Assembly: GCA_003650185.1 (NCBI GenBank)
Contig: QMOF01000136.1
Coordinates: forward strand, 1-6,263
Source: Chloroflexota bacterium
Lineage (GTDB): Bacteria > Chloroflexota > Dehalococcoidia > UBA2247 > RBG-13-53-26
Length of the DNA stretch: 6,263 bases
Direction: 5' to 3'
Part shown: one piece after another, positions 1 through 5,822 of the stretch
Position numbering within the stretch: the stretch's first letter is position 1
Layout of the letters: the number at the start of each line of letters is the position of its first letter
Position numbers and translations under genes: made by a program
The notes under the pieces: generated by a model
Database searches by the model: none
The model's input: only the letters and a program-made list of their open reading frames with translations
What the model was told of the DNA's origin: nothing

Positions 1-258
1 ATCCACGTTCGTTGCCGCCACTCCACCTATGGGAAAGCCGTACCCCCAGTGGATGTCCGGCATGGCTAGAGACCGTCCCACAATGCCCGGCAGGAACGCC
101 ACGTTCGCTACCTGCTCAGGCGCCTGCTCCTCGCGGATGCTCTCCAGCATGACCTCGTCAGCGTAGATGAGGCCGGGAACCCTCATCCCGGGTTTGTAGC
201 TCTTTGGAATCTCCCAGCGGTAGTTGTCAATCTTGTCCAGTGGCCCGTCCCAGGACAT
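1..258 (-). CDS. rtcB: RtcB RNA-splicing ligase, N-terminal part (cut by window edge)
   Basis: RtcB joins RNA 2',3'-cyclic-phosphate or 3'-phosphate ends to 5'-OH ends, using GTP and Mn2+, in tRNA splicing or RNA repair. The first 86 codons are visible, reading leftward from ATG at 258-256. The protein begins MSWDGPLDKIDNYRW and carries the family hallmark MPDIHWGYGFPIGGVAA at residues 66-82. The Mn-binding Asp/Cys motif (DINCGVR-type) and the guanylylated histidine lie beyond the window and cannot be checked. The start is firm: AGGAGG at 270-265 (minus strand) sits 6 nt before the ATG. The upstream neighbour is archease, whose stop is 15 nt away, so the two are probably co-transcribed. The family is usually about 380-490 aa, so about a fifth is seen. 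Identity is near certain; completeness is unknown. Confidence 0.95.
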   Translation of the reverse strand, partial: MSWDGPLDKIDNYRWEIPKSYKPGMRVPGLIYADEVMLESIREEQAPEQVANVAFLPGIVGRSLAMPDIHWGYGFPIGGVAATNVD

Positions 259-273
259 CTTCCCCCTCCTCTG

Positions 274-687
274 CTAAGCGTCGAAGATCACCTGGACCCT
301 GCAACCGTCACTCTCCTCGATTTTCAGCATATGGTAGGTGACAGCCTTGATCCCTGAGGTAAGGCTATGCCGCCCCGGGTCAAGCGGCTCTCCGTAGGCC
401 TTAGCCTTGATGGTGGTATCGTCCAGATGCGTAATCTCGAACCTGCTGAAGAGAGTCCCCTCCACTTCAAAGACGTACAGTAGCTCGCTCAGCCAGGCTA
501 CCAGAAGACCTTCCCTATCCGGCGCCTCTGCCTGTATGTCGCAACAGACTTCCTCTCTCACGCTCCCCAGGTCAGCCATCAGGCTGAACATGGCGCGTGC
601 CGCGTTGGCAAATGCCTCTTCCAGGCCCGCGCCGTAGGCAATGATCCCGGCATCAGCGGTATGCTCGATTATCTCGAAGTCTCTCAT
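274..687 (-). CDS. Archease, RtcB-activating protein
   Basis: Archease is a small metal-binding protein that speeds guanylylation of RtcB and allows it multiple turnovers. The product from ATG 687 is 137 aa, normal for the family. It opens MRDFEIIEHTADAGIIAYG, matching the conserved archease N-terminus, with the metal-binding Asp in HTAD. It ends VQVIFDA, supplying the conserved C-terminal Asp. The central SGIKAVTYHMLKI is also typical of the family (…IKAvTYH.l.i). An in-frame ATG at 711 would add eight residues (MCGTGRWG) that do not resemble the family. I prefer 687, although neither start has a strong ribosome site (GGTGGGGG directly abuts the 687 ATG). The stop (TAG, 276-274) lies 15 nt before rtcB, which supports a functional pair. 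Identity is strong; the start is moderately sure. Confidence 0.93.
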   Translation of the reverse strand: MRDFEIIEHTADAGIIAYGAGLEEAFANAARAMFSLMADLGSVREEVCCDIQAEAPDREGLLVAWLSELLYVFEVEGTLFSRFEITHLDDTTIKAKAYGEPLDPGRHSLTSGIKAVTYHMLKIEESDGCRVQVIFDA

Positions 688-727
688 CCCCCACCGGCCC
701 GTTCCACACATCCATTCTCTACGCTAG

Positions 728-733
728 ATTCTA
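728..733 (-). promoter_or_regulatory. Possible -10 box for the archease-rtcB operon
   Basis: Read on the minus strand, TAGAAT at 733-728 matches the bacterial -10 consensus at five of six positions. It would place a transcript start near 721, giving a leader of about 34 nt before the preferred archease ATG at 687. No good -35 is present at 16-18 nt spacing, so the call rests on position and one hexamer. Confidence 0.25.
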
Positions 734-811
734 TGACCTGCAACGCCAAAATGGAAGAGGGTGGAACACGAGCGCAGGCCGTGACCAGCTACGTCGCCGA
801 GCCACACTCTG

Positions 812-840
812 GTGCAAACAGAGGGCGAGATTAATATAAT
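812..840 (+). promoter_or_regulatory. Likely promoter of the FAD dehydrogenase gene
   Basis: A perfect TATAAT lies at 835-840 in a locally AT-rich patch (ttaatataat) that stands out in this GC-rich sequence. A 17-bp spacer separates it from a weak -35 (GTGCAA, 812-817, three of six matches). Transcription would start near 847, giving a leader of about 28 nt that contains the ribosome site at 860-865. The gap 688-874 separates two divergent genes, so a promoter for each direction is expected here. Confidence 0.5.
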
Positions 841-859
841 GACACCCGTACCCTGAGAT

Positions 860-865
860 GGAGGT
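860..865 (+). promoter_or_regulatory. Ribosome binding site that sets the GTG start at 875
   Basis: GGAGGT is a near-perfect Shine-Dalgarno sequence 9 nt upstream of GTG 875. There is no alternative start before the FAD-binding glycine motif, so this site fixes the non-ATG start of the flavoprotein gene. Confidence 0.75.
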
Positions 866-874
866 GCCAGTGCG

Positions 875-2551
875 GTGAAAGAGTGGGACCACATTACCGA
901 CCTGCTGGTGGTGGGATCCGGCGGGGGCGGCATGACCGCCGCTCTGATCGCCAAAGACCACGGACTGGATGCCCTGGTGATAGAGAAGGCCAATGTCTAC
1001 GGCGGCTCGACAGCCATGTCTGGTGGGTCAGTCTGGGTGCCCAACAACCACCTGATGCAACAGGCCGGGCTCCAGGACTCGCCGGAGGAGGCACTGGCGT
1101 ACCTGATATCCATCACTGCCGGGAAAGTTCCGGAAGACCGCCTGCGGGCCTACCTTGCCGCCGCCCCTGCCATGTTGAGCTACCTGGAAAAGCACAGCCA
1201 CGTCAAGTTCCAGATGGTGCCTGGCTATTCTGACTACTACCCCGATGTGAGCGGTGCCAGGCCCGGCGGTGGCCGCACCATCGAGGCAGCACCGTTCAAC
1301 GCCCGTAGGCTTGGCCACATGCGACGGTATTTGCGCCCGCTGCCTCACCAGGCGCGATTGTTCGGCAGGATGATGGCCACCGCGTACGACGCCCACCTCA
1401 TGCTGGACTCTTCGCTTCGGGGGCGGTTCAGGGCCGCTGCCATATTCGCCGCCTATTTTCTCAACCCGGCTCGCTCATTGGCCAGCACCGACACGCGCCT
1501 CACTCTGGGTAACGCACTATCTGCACGTTTGTACCTGTCGCTGGAGGACAGGGGCGTCCCGCTGTGGCTCAACACAGGCGCCAGGCACCTGATCCTTGAC
1601 AAAGGCCGCGTCATCGGACTGGAGGCAAACAGGGCCGGTCGAACCATCCGGATCCGGGCCGATAAGGGCGTCGTCCTGGCCGCCGGAGGCTTTGCCCGTA
1701 ACCGGGCCATGCGCGATAAATACCAGCGCCAGCCCATCAGCAGCGCATGGACAGTAGCCTGCCCCGAGAACACCGGCGACGCCATCCAGATGGGGCTCGA
1801 AGCCGGCGGAACGCTCGATCTCATGGACGACGCCTGGTGGATGCCAACATCCCTCGTCCCTGGCGAGGAGATGCCCAACATGATCATTGTCGAGAGGTCG
1901 CTGCCGGGCTCCATAGTGGTCAACGCCGCAGGAAAGCGGTTCACTAACGAGGCGGCTGCCTACATCGACGTAGTCAAGGACCAGTACGCCAGGCATTGGG
2001 ATGGGGAGAACTCCGTGCCGGCCTATCTGATAATGGACCGGCGTTTTCGCAGAAGATACCCGACCAGCCCGATGCTGCCCGGCTTCACGCCCAAGAAGTA
2101 CGTACGCAGCGGCTACCTCAAGGTGGCTGATACTCTTGAAGGGCTGGCCCAGCAGTGCGACATTGACCCCGCAGGGCTGGTGGCCGAGGTGACCAGGTTC
2201 AACCGGTACGCCGCCAGCGGCAGCGATCCCGAGTTCGGTAGGGGCGCCAGGTCCATCGACCGCTACTACGGCGACCCGGCAGTCAGGCCGAACGCGTGTC
2301 TGGCCCCACTGGACAGGCCTCCCTACTATGCCATCGAGCTGTGGCCGGGAGACCTCGGCACCAAAGGAGGTCTGGTGACCGATGCTCAAGCTCGGGTGCT
2401 CCGTCAGGACGGCTCCCCCATCGAAGGGCTCTATGCCACAGGGAACTGCGCGGCCTCGGTCATGGGGCATACCTACGCTGGCGCTGGCGCCACCATCGGG
2501 CCGTCCATGGTGTTCGGCTACGTCGCTGCGCTGCACGCATCAAGACCATAG
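875..2551 (+). CDS. FAD-dependent dehydrogenase, 3-ketosteroid Delta1-dehydrogenase / fumarate reductase flavoprotein superfamily
   Basis: A 558-aa flavoprotein. Family members oxidise or reduce carbon-carbon bonds next to a carbonyl, for example the Delta1-dehydrogenation of 3-ketosteroids. The N-terminal dinucleotide fold is clear: VVGSGGGGM (12-20) is the GxGxxG loop, E37 in VIEKA is the ribose-binding acid, and GGSTAMSGG (43-51) follows. A second FAD segment is VVLAAGGFARN (266-276). RFTNEA (355-360) and the C-terminal GLYATGNCAASVMGHTYAGAGATIGPS region (518-544) are superfamily motifs. In the latter, Y534 and G538 align by motif with KstD Tyr487 and Gly491, the keto-enol pair. GYSDYY (117-122) is a plausible site for the KstD Tyr119 equivalent; I could not place a Tyr318 equivalent (the local sequence is DAWWMPTS). 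No signal peptide or clear membrane span is seen, so it is probably cytoplasmic. It stands alone between divergent rtcB and guaA blocks. The family is secure; the steroid substrate is not. Confidence 0.85.
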   Translation: MKEWDHITDLLVVGSGGGGMTAALIAKDHGLDALVIEKANVYGGSTAMSGGSVWVPNNHLMQQAGLQDSPEEALAYLISITAGKVPEDRLRAYLAAAPAMLSYLEKHSHVKFQMVPGYSDYYPDVSGARPGGGRTIEAAPFNARRLGHMRRYLRPLPHQARLFGRMMATAYDAHLMLDSSLRGRFRAAAIFAAYFLNPARSLASTDTRLTLGNALSARLYLSLEDRGVPLWLNTGARHLILDKGRVIGLEANRAGRTIRIRADKGVVLAAGGFARNRAMRDKYQRQPISSAWTVACPENTGDAIQMGLEAGGTLDLMDDAWWMPTSLVPGEEMPNMIIVERSLPGSIVVNAAGKRFTNEAAAYIDVVKDQYARHWDGENSVPAYLIMDRRFRRRYPTSPMLPGFTPKKYVRSGYLKVADTLEGLAQQCDIDPAGLVAEVTRFNRYAASGSDPEFGRGARSIDRYYGDPAVRPNACLAPLDRPPYYAIELWPGDLGTKGGLVTDAQARVLRQDGSPIEGLYATGNCAASVMGHTYAGAGATIGPSMVFGYVAALHASRP

Positions 2552-2562
2552 GCCAGCCAGAC

Positions 2563-2574
2563 CAAAGGCCTTTG
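2563..2574. repeat. 12-bp perfect palindrome
   Basis: CAAAGGCCTTTG reads the same on both strands, 12 bp after the flavoprotein stop codon and about 150 bp before guaA. It has no loop and no T-run, so it does not look like an intrinsic terminator. It could be an operator half-site pair or chance. Confidence 0.3.
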
Positions 2575-2618
2575 CGGCGTCTGCCCATCCCGAAGCGCCC
2601 AACCGATGACCGGTATCC

Positions 2619-2648
2619 TTGTCGACAGCCGTGCACCTCCTGTATAAT
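2619..2648 (+). promoter_or_regulatory. Likely promoter of the guaA-acyl-CoA synthetase-purD operon
   Basis: A perfect TATAAT at 2643-2648 is preceded, with an 18-bp spacer, by TTGTCG (2619-2624; four of six matches to TTGACA). The predicted transcript start is near 2655, leaving a leader of about 60 nt before the guaA ATG. This is the best promoter match in the 165-bp gap between the flavoprotein gene and guaA. No intrinsic terminator for the upstream gene was seen in the same gap. Confidence 0.6.
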
Positions 2649-2668
2649 CTCGTCAAGACCCCGCAGAG

Positions 2669-2720
2669 GGCCGGAGGTAGCTTCGCGCCGGCTGTGTCGC
2701 TACATCAAGCAGCATCATGA
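2669..2720 (+). promoter_or_regulatory. guaA leader with small hairpin, displaced Shine-Dalgarno and possible 8-codon ORF
   Basis: GCCGG (2670-2674) can pair with CCGGC (2688-2692), a 5-bp stem that would cover part of the only strong Shine-Dalgarno-like sequence in the leader, GGAGG at 2673-2677. That site is 39 nt from the guaA ATG, too far to serve it directly. Between them GTG 2694 opens an 8-codon frame (M-S-L-H-Q-A-A-S) ending in TGA 2718-2720, which overlaps the guaA ATG (2717-2719) as ATGA. This could allow translational coupling. The GGAGG-to-GTG gap (16 nt) is longer than ideal and the stem is short, so the layout is suggestive only. Confidence 0.2.
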
Positions 2721-4372
2721 TGAACGACCACCGTATACCCACTAGCGATGACGTCGAGGTCTCCACGTACCTCGAGATCGCCGAGCAGAAGGGAGGGCTC
2801 GAGCCGGTCGTCGAAGAAGGGCCAGCCCCAGGTGCCGAGCGCGATGCAGTGGTGGTTATCGACCTGGGGTCGCAGTACAGCATGCTCATCGCGCGCCGCG
2901 TGCGCGAGTGGCAGGTCTACTGCGAGGTCATGCCTTATGACACCCCCTGGGAGAAGGTCGCCCCATTGCGGCCGAAGGGCTTCATTCTTTCTGGGGGTCC
3001 GGCCAGCGTGTACGATGCGGGTGCGCCCAGTGCCCCCAGCTACGTGTTCGAGTCCGGTCTGCCGGTGCTGGGGATATGCTACGGAATGCACACCATCGCG
3101 CACCAACTGGGCGGTCGAGTGGCCCTCGGTGACCTCAGAGAGTATGGTAGTGCCACGCTGCACCGGAGCCAGGACTCTCCCCTCTTCGAGTATCTGCCCT
3201 TCTCCATGCCGGTATGGATGAGCCACGGCGACCAGGTGGTCGATCTGCCTCCGGGCTTCAGCGTCCTCGCCTATACCAGCAACTGCCCCATAGCGGCCAT
3301 GGGTAATGATCGGGGTATCTTCGGCATACAGTTCCACCCTGAAGTGGCGCACACGCCAGACGGCAAGACCATCATCAAGAACTTCCTCTACAACGTCTGC
3401 GGCTGCCAGGGAAACTGGACAGCGGCCCACTTCATCAACGAGAGTATCGAGAGAATCCAGGAGCAGGTAGGTTCAGGGAAGGTCATCTGCGCCCTGTCCG
3501 GAGGTGTTGATTCTGCTGTGGCGGCCACTCTGATTCACCGGGCGGTGGGAGATCGGCTGACCTGCATTTTCGTCAACAATGGACTGATGCGGCGCAACGA
3601 GCCGGAGCGGACGCTGGACGCTTTCAGAAGAAACCTGAAGATGAATGTGGTCTACGTGGATGCGGCTGACAAGTTCATCGATAGCCTGAAAGGTGTGACC
3701 GACCCTGAACAGAAGCGGCACATTGTGGGAGAGATGTTCATCCGCGTTTTTGAGGAGGAGGCGAGCAAGATAGGCAAGGTCGACCTCTTAGCGCAAGGAA
3801 CGCTCTATCCGGACGTGATTGAAAGCACCACGCCCGACCTCAAGGCTTCCGCGCGGATAAAGTCGCATCACAACGTAGGCGGACTGCCGGCCAGGATGTC
3901 GCTTCGGCTTCTAGAGCCCCTCCGCAGCTTGTTTAAGGACGAGGTGAGGCAGGTGGGACTCGCCCTGGGACTGCCCGAAGATGTGGTGTGGCGCCAGCCC
4001 TTCCCCGGGCCGGGGCTCGCCGTCCGCATTATCGGTGAGGTCAGCAGAGAGCGCCTGGATATCCTGAAGGCGGCAGACTGGATCGTGATGAACGAAATCA
4101 AGAACGCCGGGCTTTACCGACAATTGTGGCAGAGTTTCGCCGTTTTGACCGGCGTGCAGAGCGTCGGAGTGATGGGTGACTACCGCACCTACGGATACCT
4201 GGTAGCTGTGCGGGCGGTCACCAGCGAAGACGCCATGACCGCTGACTGGGCACGGTTGTCCTATGACGTCCTGGCCCAGATATCAAACCGGATTGTCAAC
4301 GAAGTGCCCCAGGTCAATCGAGTGGTCTACGACATCTCCTCGAAGCCTCCGGCCACCATCGAATGGGAGTAG
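2717..4372 (+). CDS. guaA: GMP synthase, glutamine-hydrolysing
   Basis: Converts XMP to GMP with ATP and glutamine, the last step of guanine nucleotide synthesis; cytoplasmic. The 551-aa protein has both domains. The class I glutamine amidotransferase domain (about 43-225) has nucleophile C121 in GICYGMH and H207/E209 in QFHPEV. The ATP-pyrophosphatase domain has P-loop SGGVDS (261-266), and the C-terminal dimerisation domain ends in the canonical SSKPPATIEWE. KSHHNVGGLP (382-391) and RQPFPGPGLA (426-435) are intact. The protein is longer than usual (about 510-525 aa) because of some 42 acidic residues before DAVVVIDLGSQYS. ATG 2717 (an adjacent ATG is at 2720) lacks a close ribosome site. 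GTG 2849 or 2852 is an alternative short start, but it would begin inside the first beta strand. His125 stands where many homologues have Gln (CYGMQ). The acyl-CoA synthetase gene follows after 7 nt. Confidence 0.95.
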   Translation: MMNDHRIPTSDDVEVSTYLEIAEQKGGLEPVVEEGPAPGAERDAVVVIDLGSQYSMLIARRVREWQVYCEVMPYDTPWEKVAPLRPKGFILSGGPASVYDAGAPSAPSYVFESGLPVLGICYGMHTIAHQLGGRVALGDLREYGSATLHRSQDSPLFEYLPFSMPVWMSHGDQVVDLPPGFSVLAYTSNCPIAAMGNDRGIFGIQFHPEVAHTPDGKTIIKNFLYNVCGCQGNWTAAHFINESIERIQEQVGSGKVICALSGGVDSAVAATLIHRAVGDRLTCIFVNNGLMRRNEPERTLDAFRRNLKMNVVYVDAADKFIDSLKGVTDPEQKRHIVGEMFIRVFEEEASKIGKVDLLAQGTLYPDVIESTTPDLKASARIKSHHNVGGLPARMSLRLLEPLRSLFKDEVRQVGLALGLPEDVVWRQPFPGPGLAVRIIGEVSRERLDILKAADWIVMNEIKNAGLYRQLWQSFAVLTGVQSVGVMGDYRTYGYLVAVRAVTSEDAMTADWARLSYDVLAQISNRIVNEVPQVNRVVYDISSKPPATIEWE

Positions 4373-4379
4373 CTTCACC

Positions 4380-5822
4380 ATGAGGAACACCGGGCGACAC
4401 CCGTCGGACAGGAGCGGCATCTTCAGCCTCTTTGAGCCCGGCAGTGTGGCCGTGGTCGGTTCAATGAGGGAGGCGCGCTTTGGCGGCTATCAAACGGTGA
4501 AGCACCTGCTCGACTTCGGATTCCCGGGCAAGATATACCCCGTCAACCCGAACTACGACACCGTGCTCGGGATGAAGGTCTACCCCAGCCTGAACGACAT
4601 TGCCGACAGCATCGACCTGGTCGTCATGATGACGGCCGCCTCAGCCGTGCCCGGGATCATCAGGGACTGCGTCGCGAAGAAGGTGAAGACGGCTATTATT
4701 GTAGCCGACGGCTTTGCTGAAAGGGACGAAGAGGGGGCCAGGCTTCAGCGCCAGGTGGACAGCATCGCCAGGGCGGGACATCTGCGGGTCCTTGGGCCCA
4801 ACACGATTGGCGTGGTGAACTCCGCCAACGGGCTGATCACCACACCCTACCGCGTACCGTACGAACAGGTCTTTCGTGGAGGCATCGCCATCTGCAGCCA
4901 GACCGGCTTGCTCGGCCCCCAGACCCTGCCCCTCTTCGAGATGCGCTACCCGCTGAGCAAGATATGCGACTTCGGCAACAAGTGCGACATTAACGAGCTC
5001 GATCTGCTGGAGTACCTGGCCGGTGACCCACAGACGACGGTCATTGCCATGCATCTGGAGGAGGTACGCGACGGGCGCTCATTCCTGCGCAAGCTGAAAG
5101 AGACAGTCCCTGAGAAACCGGTGCTCATTCTCAAACCAGGGCGGACCACGGAGAGCAGAAAAGCCATGACCTCCCACACTGGCTCCCTCGCGGGCGAGGA
5201 CTATGTCTACGATGGCGCTTTCAGGCAGGCTGGTGCCATACGGGTGGACAGCTTCAGAGAGCTGGTCGACATTCCCAAGATACTCGCCTGGCAGCCATTG
5301 CCGCCGGGCAATCGCCTGGCCGTGGTCACGATCTCCGGCGGAGCCGGCGTCCTGGGAATAGACACGGCCGTGCAGCAAGGCCTCACCCTCGCCCACCTGT
5401 CGCGGAGCACCCTGGACAGGCTCAGTGACATATCACCGGTGCTCGCTGGCAACCCCATTGACCTCGGCCCCGGACTGCCTGCGTTCATGAAGAGAGGCGA
5501 CATGGCTTCGCATCTGTACGGGATACTGGAGACACTGGTAAACGATGACAACGTCGACTGCATCTCGGTCGCCTGTCCCTGGATGCTGCGAGGTGCGCTT
5601 ACCGAGGTCTTCGGCCCACTCCGAAGTACAAGTGTCAAACCAATAGCTTTCTGGGTGCCCAGCCCCAGCCTCACCAGGGCACACGAGATATCCCTCAACC
5701 TGGAGGCGCTGGGTTTCCCAGCATACCCCGACTGCGACAGCAGCGTGAGAGCCCTGGCAATTGCCTACAAGTACTCGGTTGCCAGATCGCGAGTTCGCCG
5801 GTCCGAGGTGCAAGCACGTTGA
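4380..5822 (+). CDS. CoA-binding, ADP-forming acyl-CoA synthetase alpha-subunit-like protein
   Basis: A 480-aa protein of the NDP-forming acyl-CoA synthetase family, which converts acyl-CoA, ADP and phosphate to acid, CoA and ATP, or the reverse. A CoA-binding Rossmann domain begins at SVAVVGS (22-28). Succinyl-CoA-ligase-like segments follow: GPNTIGVVN (139-147), SQTGLLG (173-179) and DFGNKCDIN (197-205). SHTGSLAG (265-272) carries the phospho-accepting His266, and a third domain holds SGGAGVLGID (319-328) and AGNPIDLGPG (356-365). Length and order match a stand-alone alpha subunit (about 450-480 aa); no ATP-grasp beta part is fused. Compared with the usual GAS, GPNCLG, SQSG and GNKAD motifs, several residues differ, so the substrate may be unusual. 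ATG 4380 is chosen because GGGAG (4365-4369) lies 10 nt upstream, inside the guaA end, and the CoA-binding fold follows; the frame is open further upstream only by overlapping guaA. Its stop overlaps the purD start. Confidence 0.85.
   Translation: MRNTGRHPSDRSGIFSLFEPGSVAVVGSMREARFGGYQTVKHLLDFGFPGKIYPVNPNYDTVLGMKVYPSLNDIADSIDLVVMMTAASAVPGIIRDCVAKKVKTAIIVADGFAERDEEGARLQRQVDSIARAGHLRVLGPNTIGVVNSANGLITTPYRVPYEQVFRGGIAICSQTGLLGPQTLPLFEMRYPLSKICDFGNKCDINELDLLEYLAGDPQTTVIAMHLEEVRDGRSFLRKLKETVPEKPVLILKPGRTTESRKAMTSHTGSLAGEDYVYDGAFRQAGAIRVDSFRELVDIPKILAWQPLPPGNRLAVVTISGGAGVLGIDTAVQQGLTLAHLSRSTLDRLSDISPVLAGNPIDLGPGLPAFMKRGDMASHLYGILETLVNDDNVDCISVACPWMLRGALTEVFGPLRSTSVKPIAFWVPSPSLTRAHEISLNLEALGFPAYPDCDSSVRALAIAYKYSVARSRVRRSEVQAR
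5805..5810 (+). promoter_or_regulatory. Ribosome binding site that decides the purD TTG start
   Basis: GAGGTG lies 8 nt before TTG 5819, inside the end of the preceding gene. In-frame GTG 5825 and ATG 5828 would sit 14 and 17 nt away and would cut the conserved first beta strand (M-R-V-M-V-V-G), so TTG is preferred. Confidence 0.6.

Noticed and set aside
688..711. Eight-residue extension of archease from ATG 711
   Set aside because: The added residues (MCGTGRWG) do not match archease N-termini, and the downstream ATG gives the usual family start. Kept as an alternative only.
1517..2536. Long open frame (339 codons) on the minus strand opposite the flavoprotein gene
   Set aside because: Its protein has no recognisable motif, while the plus strand encodes a full FAD-dependent enzyme with all motifs. 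High GC lowers stop frequency, so such shadow frames are expected.
2552..2640. Intrinsic terminator after the flavoprotein gene
   Set aside because: No GC-rich hairpin followed by a T-run was found. The palindrome at 2563-2574 has no loop or T tract.
2296..2745. 149-codon plus-strand frame bridging the flavoprotein end and the guaA start
   Set aside because: Arginine- and proline-rich composition typical of an out-of-frame reading. It overlaps two real genes and contains the promoter region.
2705..3430. 241-codon minus-strand frame opposite the start of guaA
   Set aside because: It lies antisense to the conserved amidotransferase domain and shows no domain of its own; an antisense shadow.
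4263..4379. Upstream extension of the acyl-CoA synthetase frame into guaA
   Set aside because: The 39 extra residues overlap the conserved guaA C-terminus out of frame and lack family resemblance. ATG 4380 has its own ribosome site.
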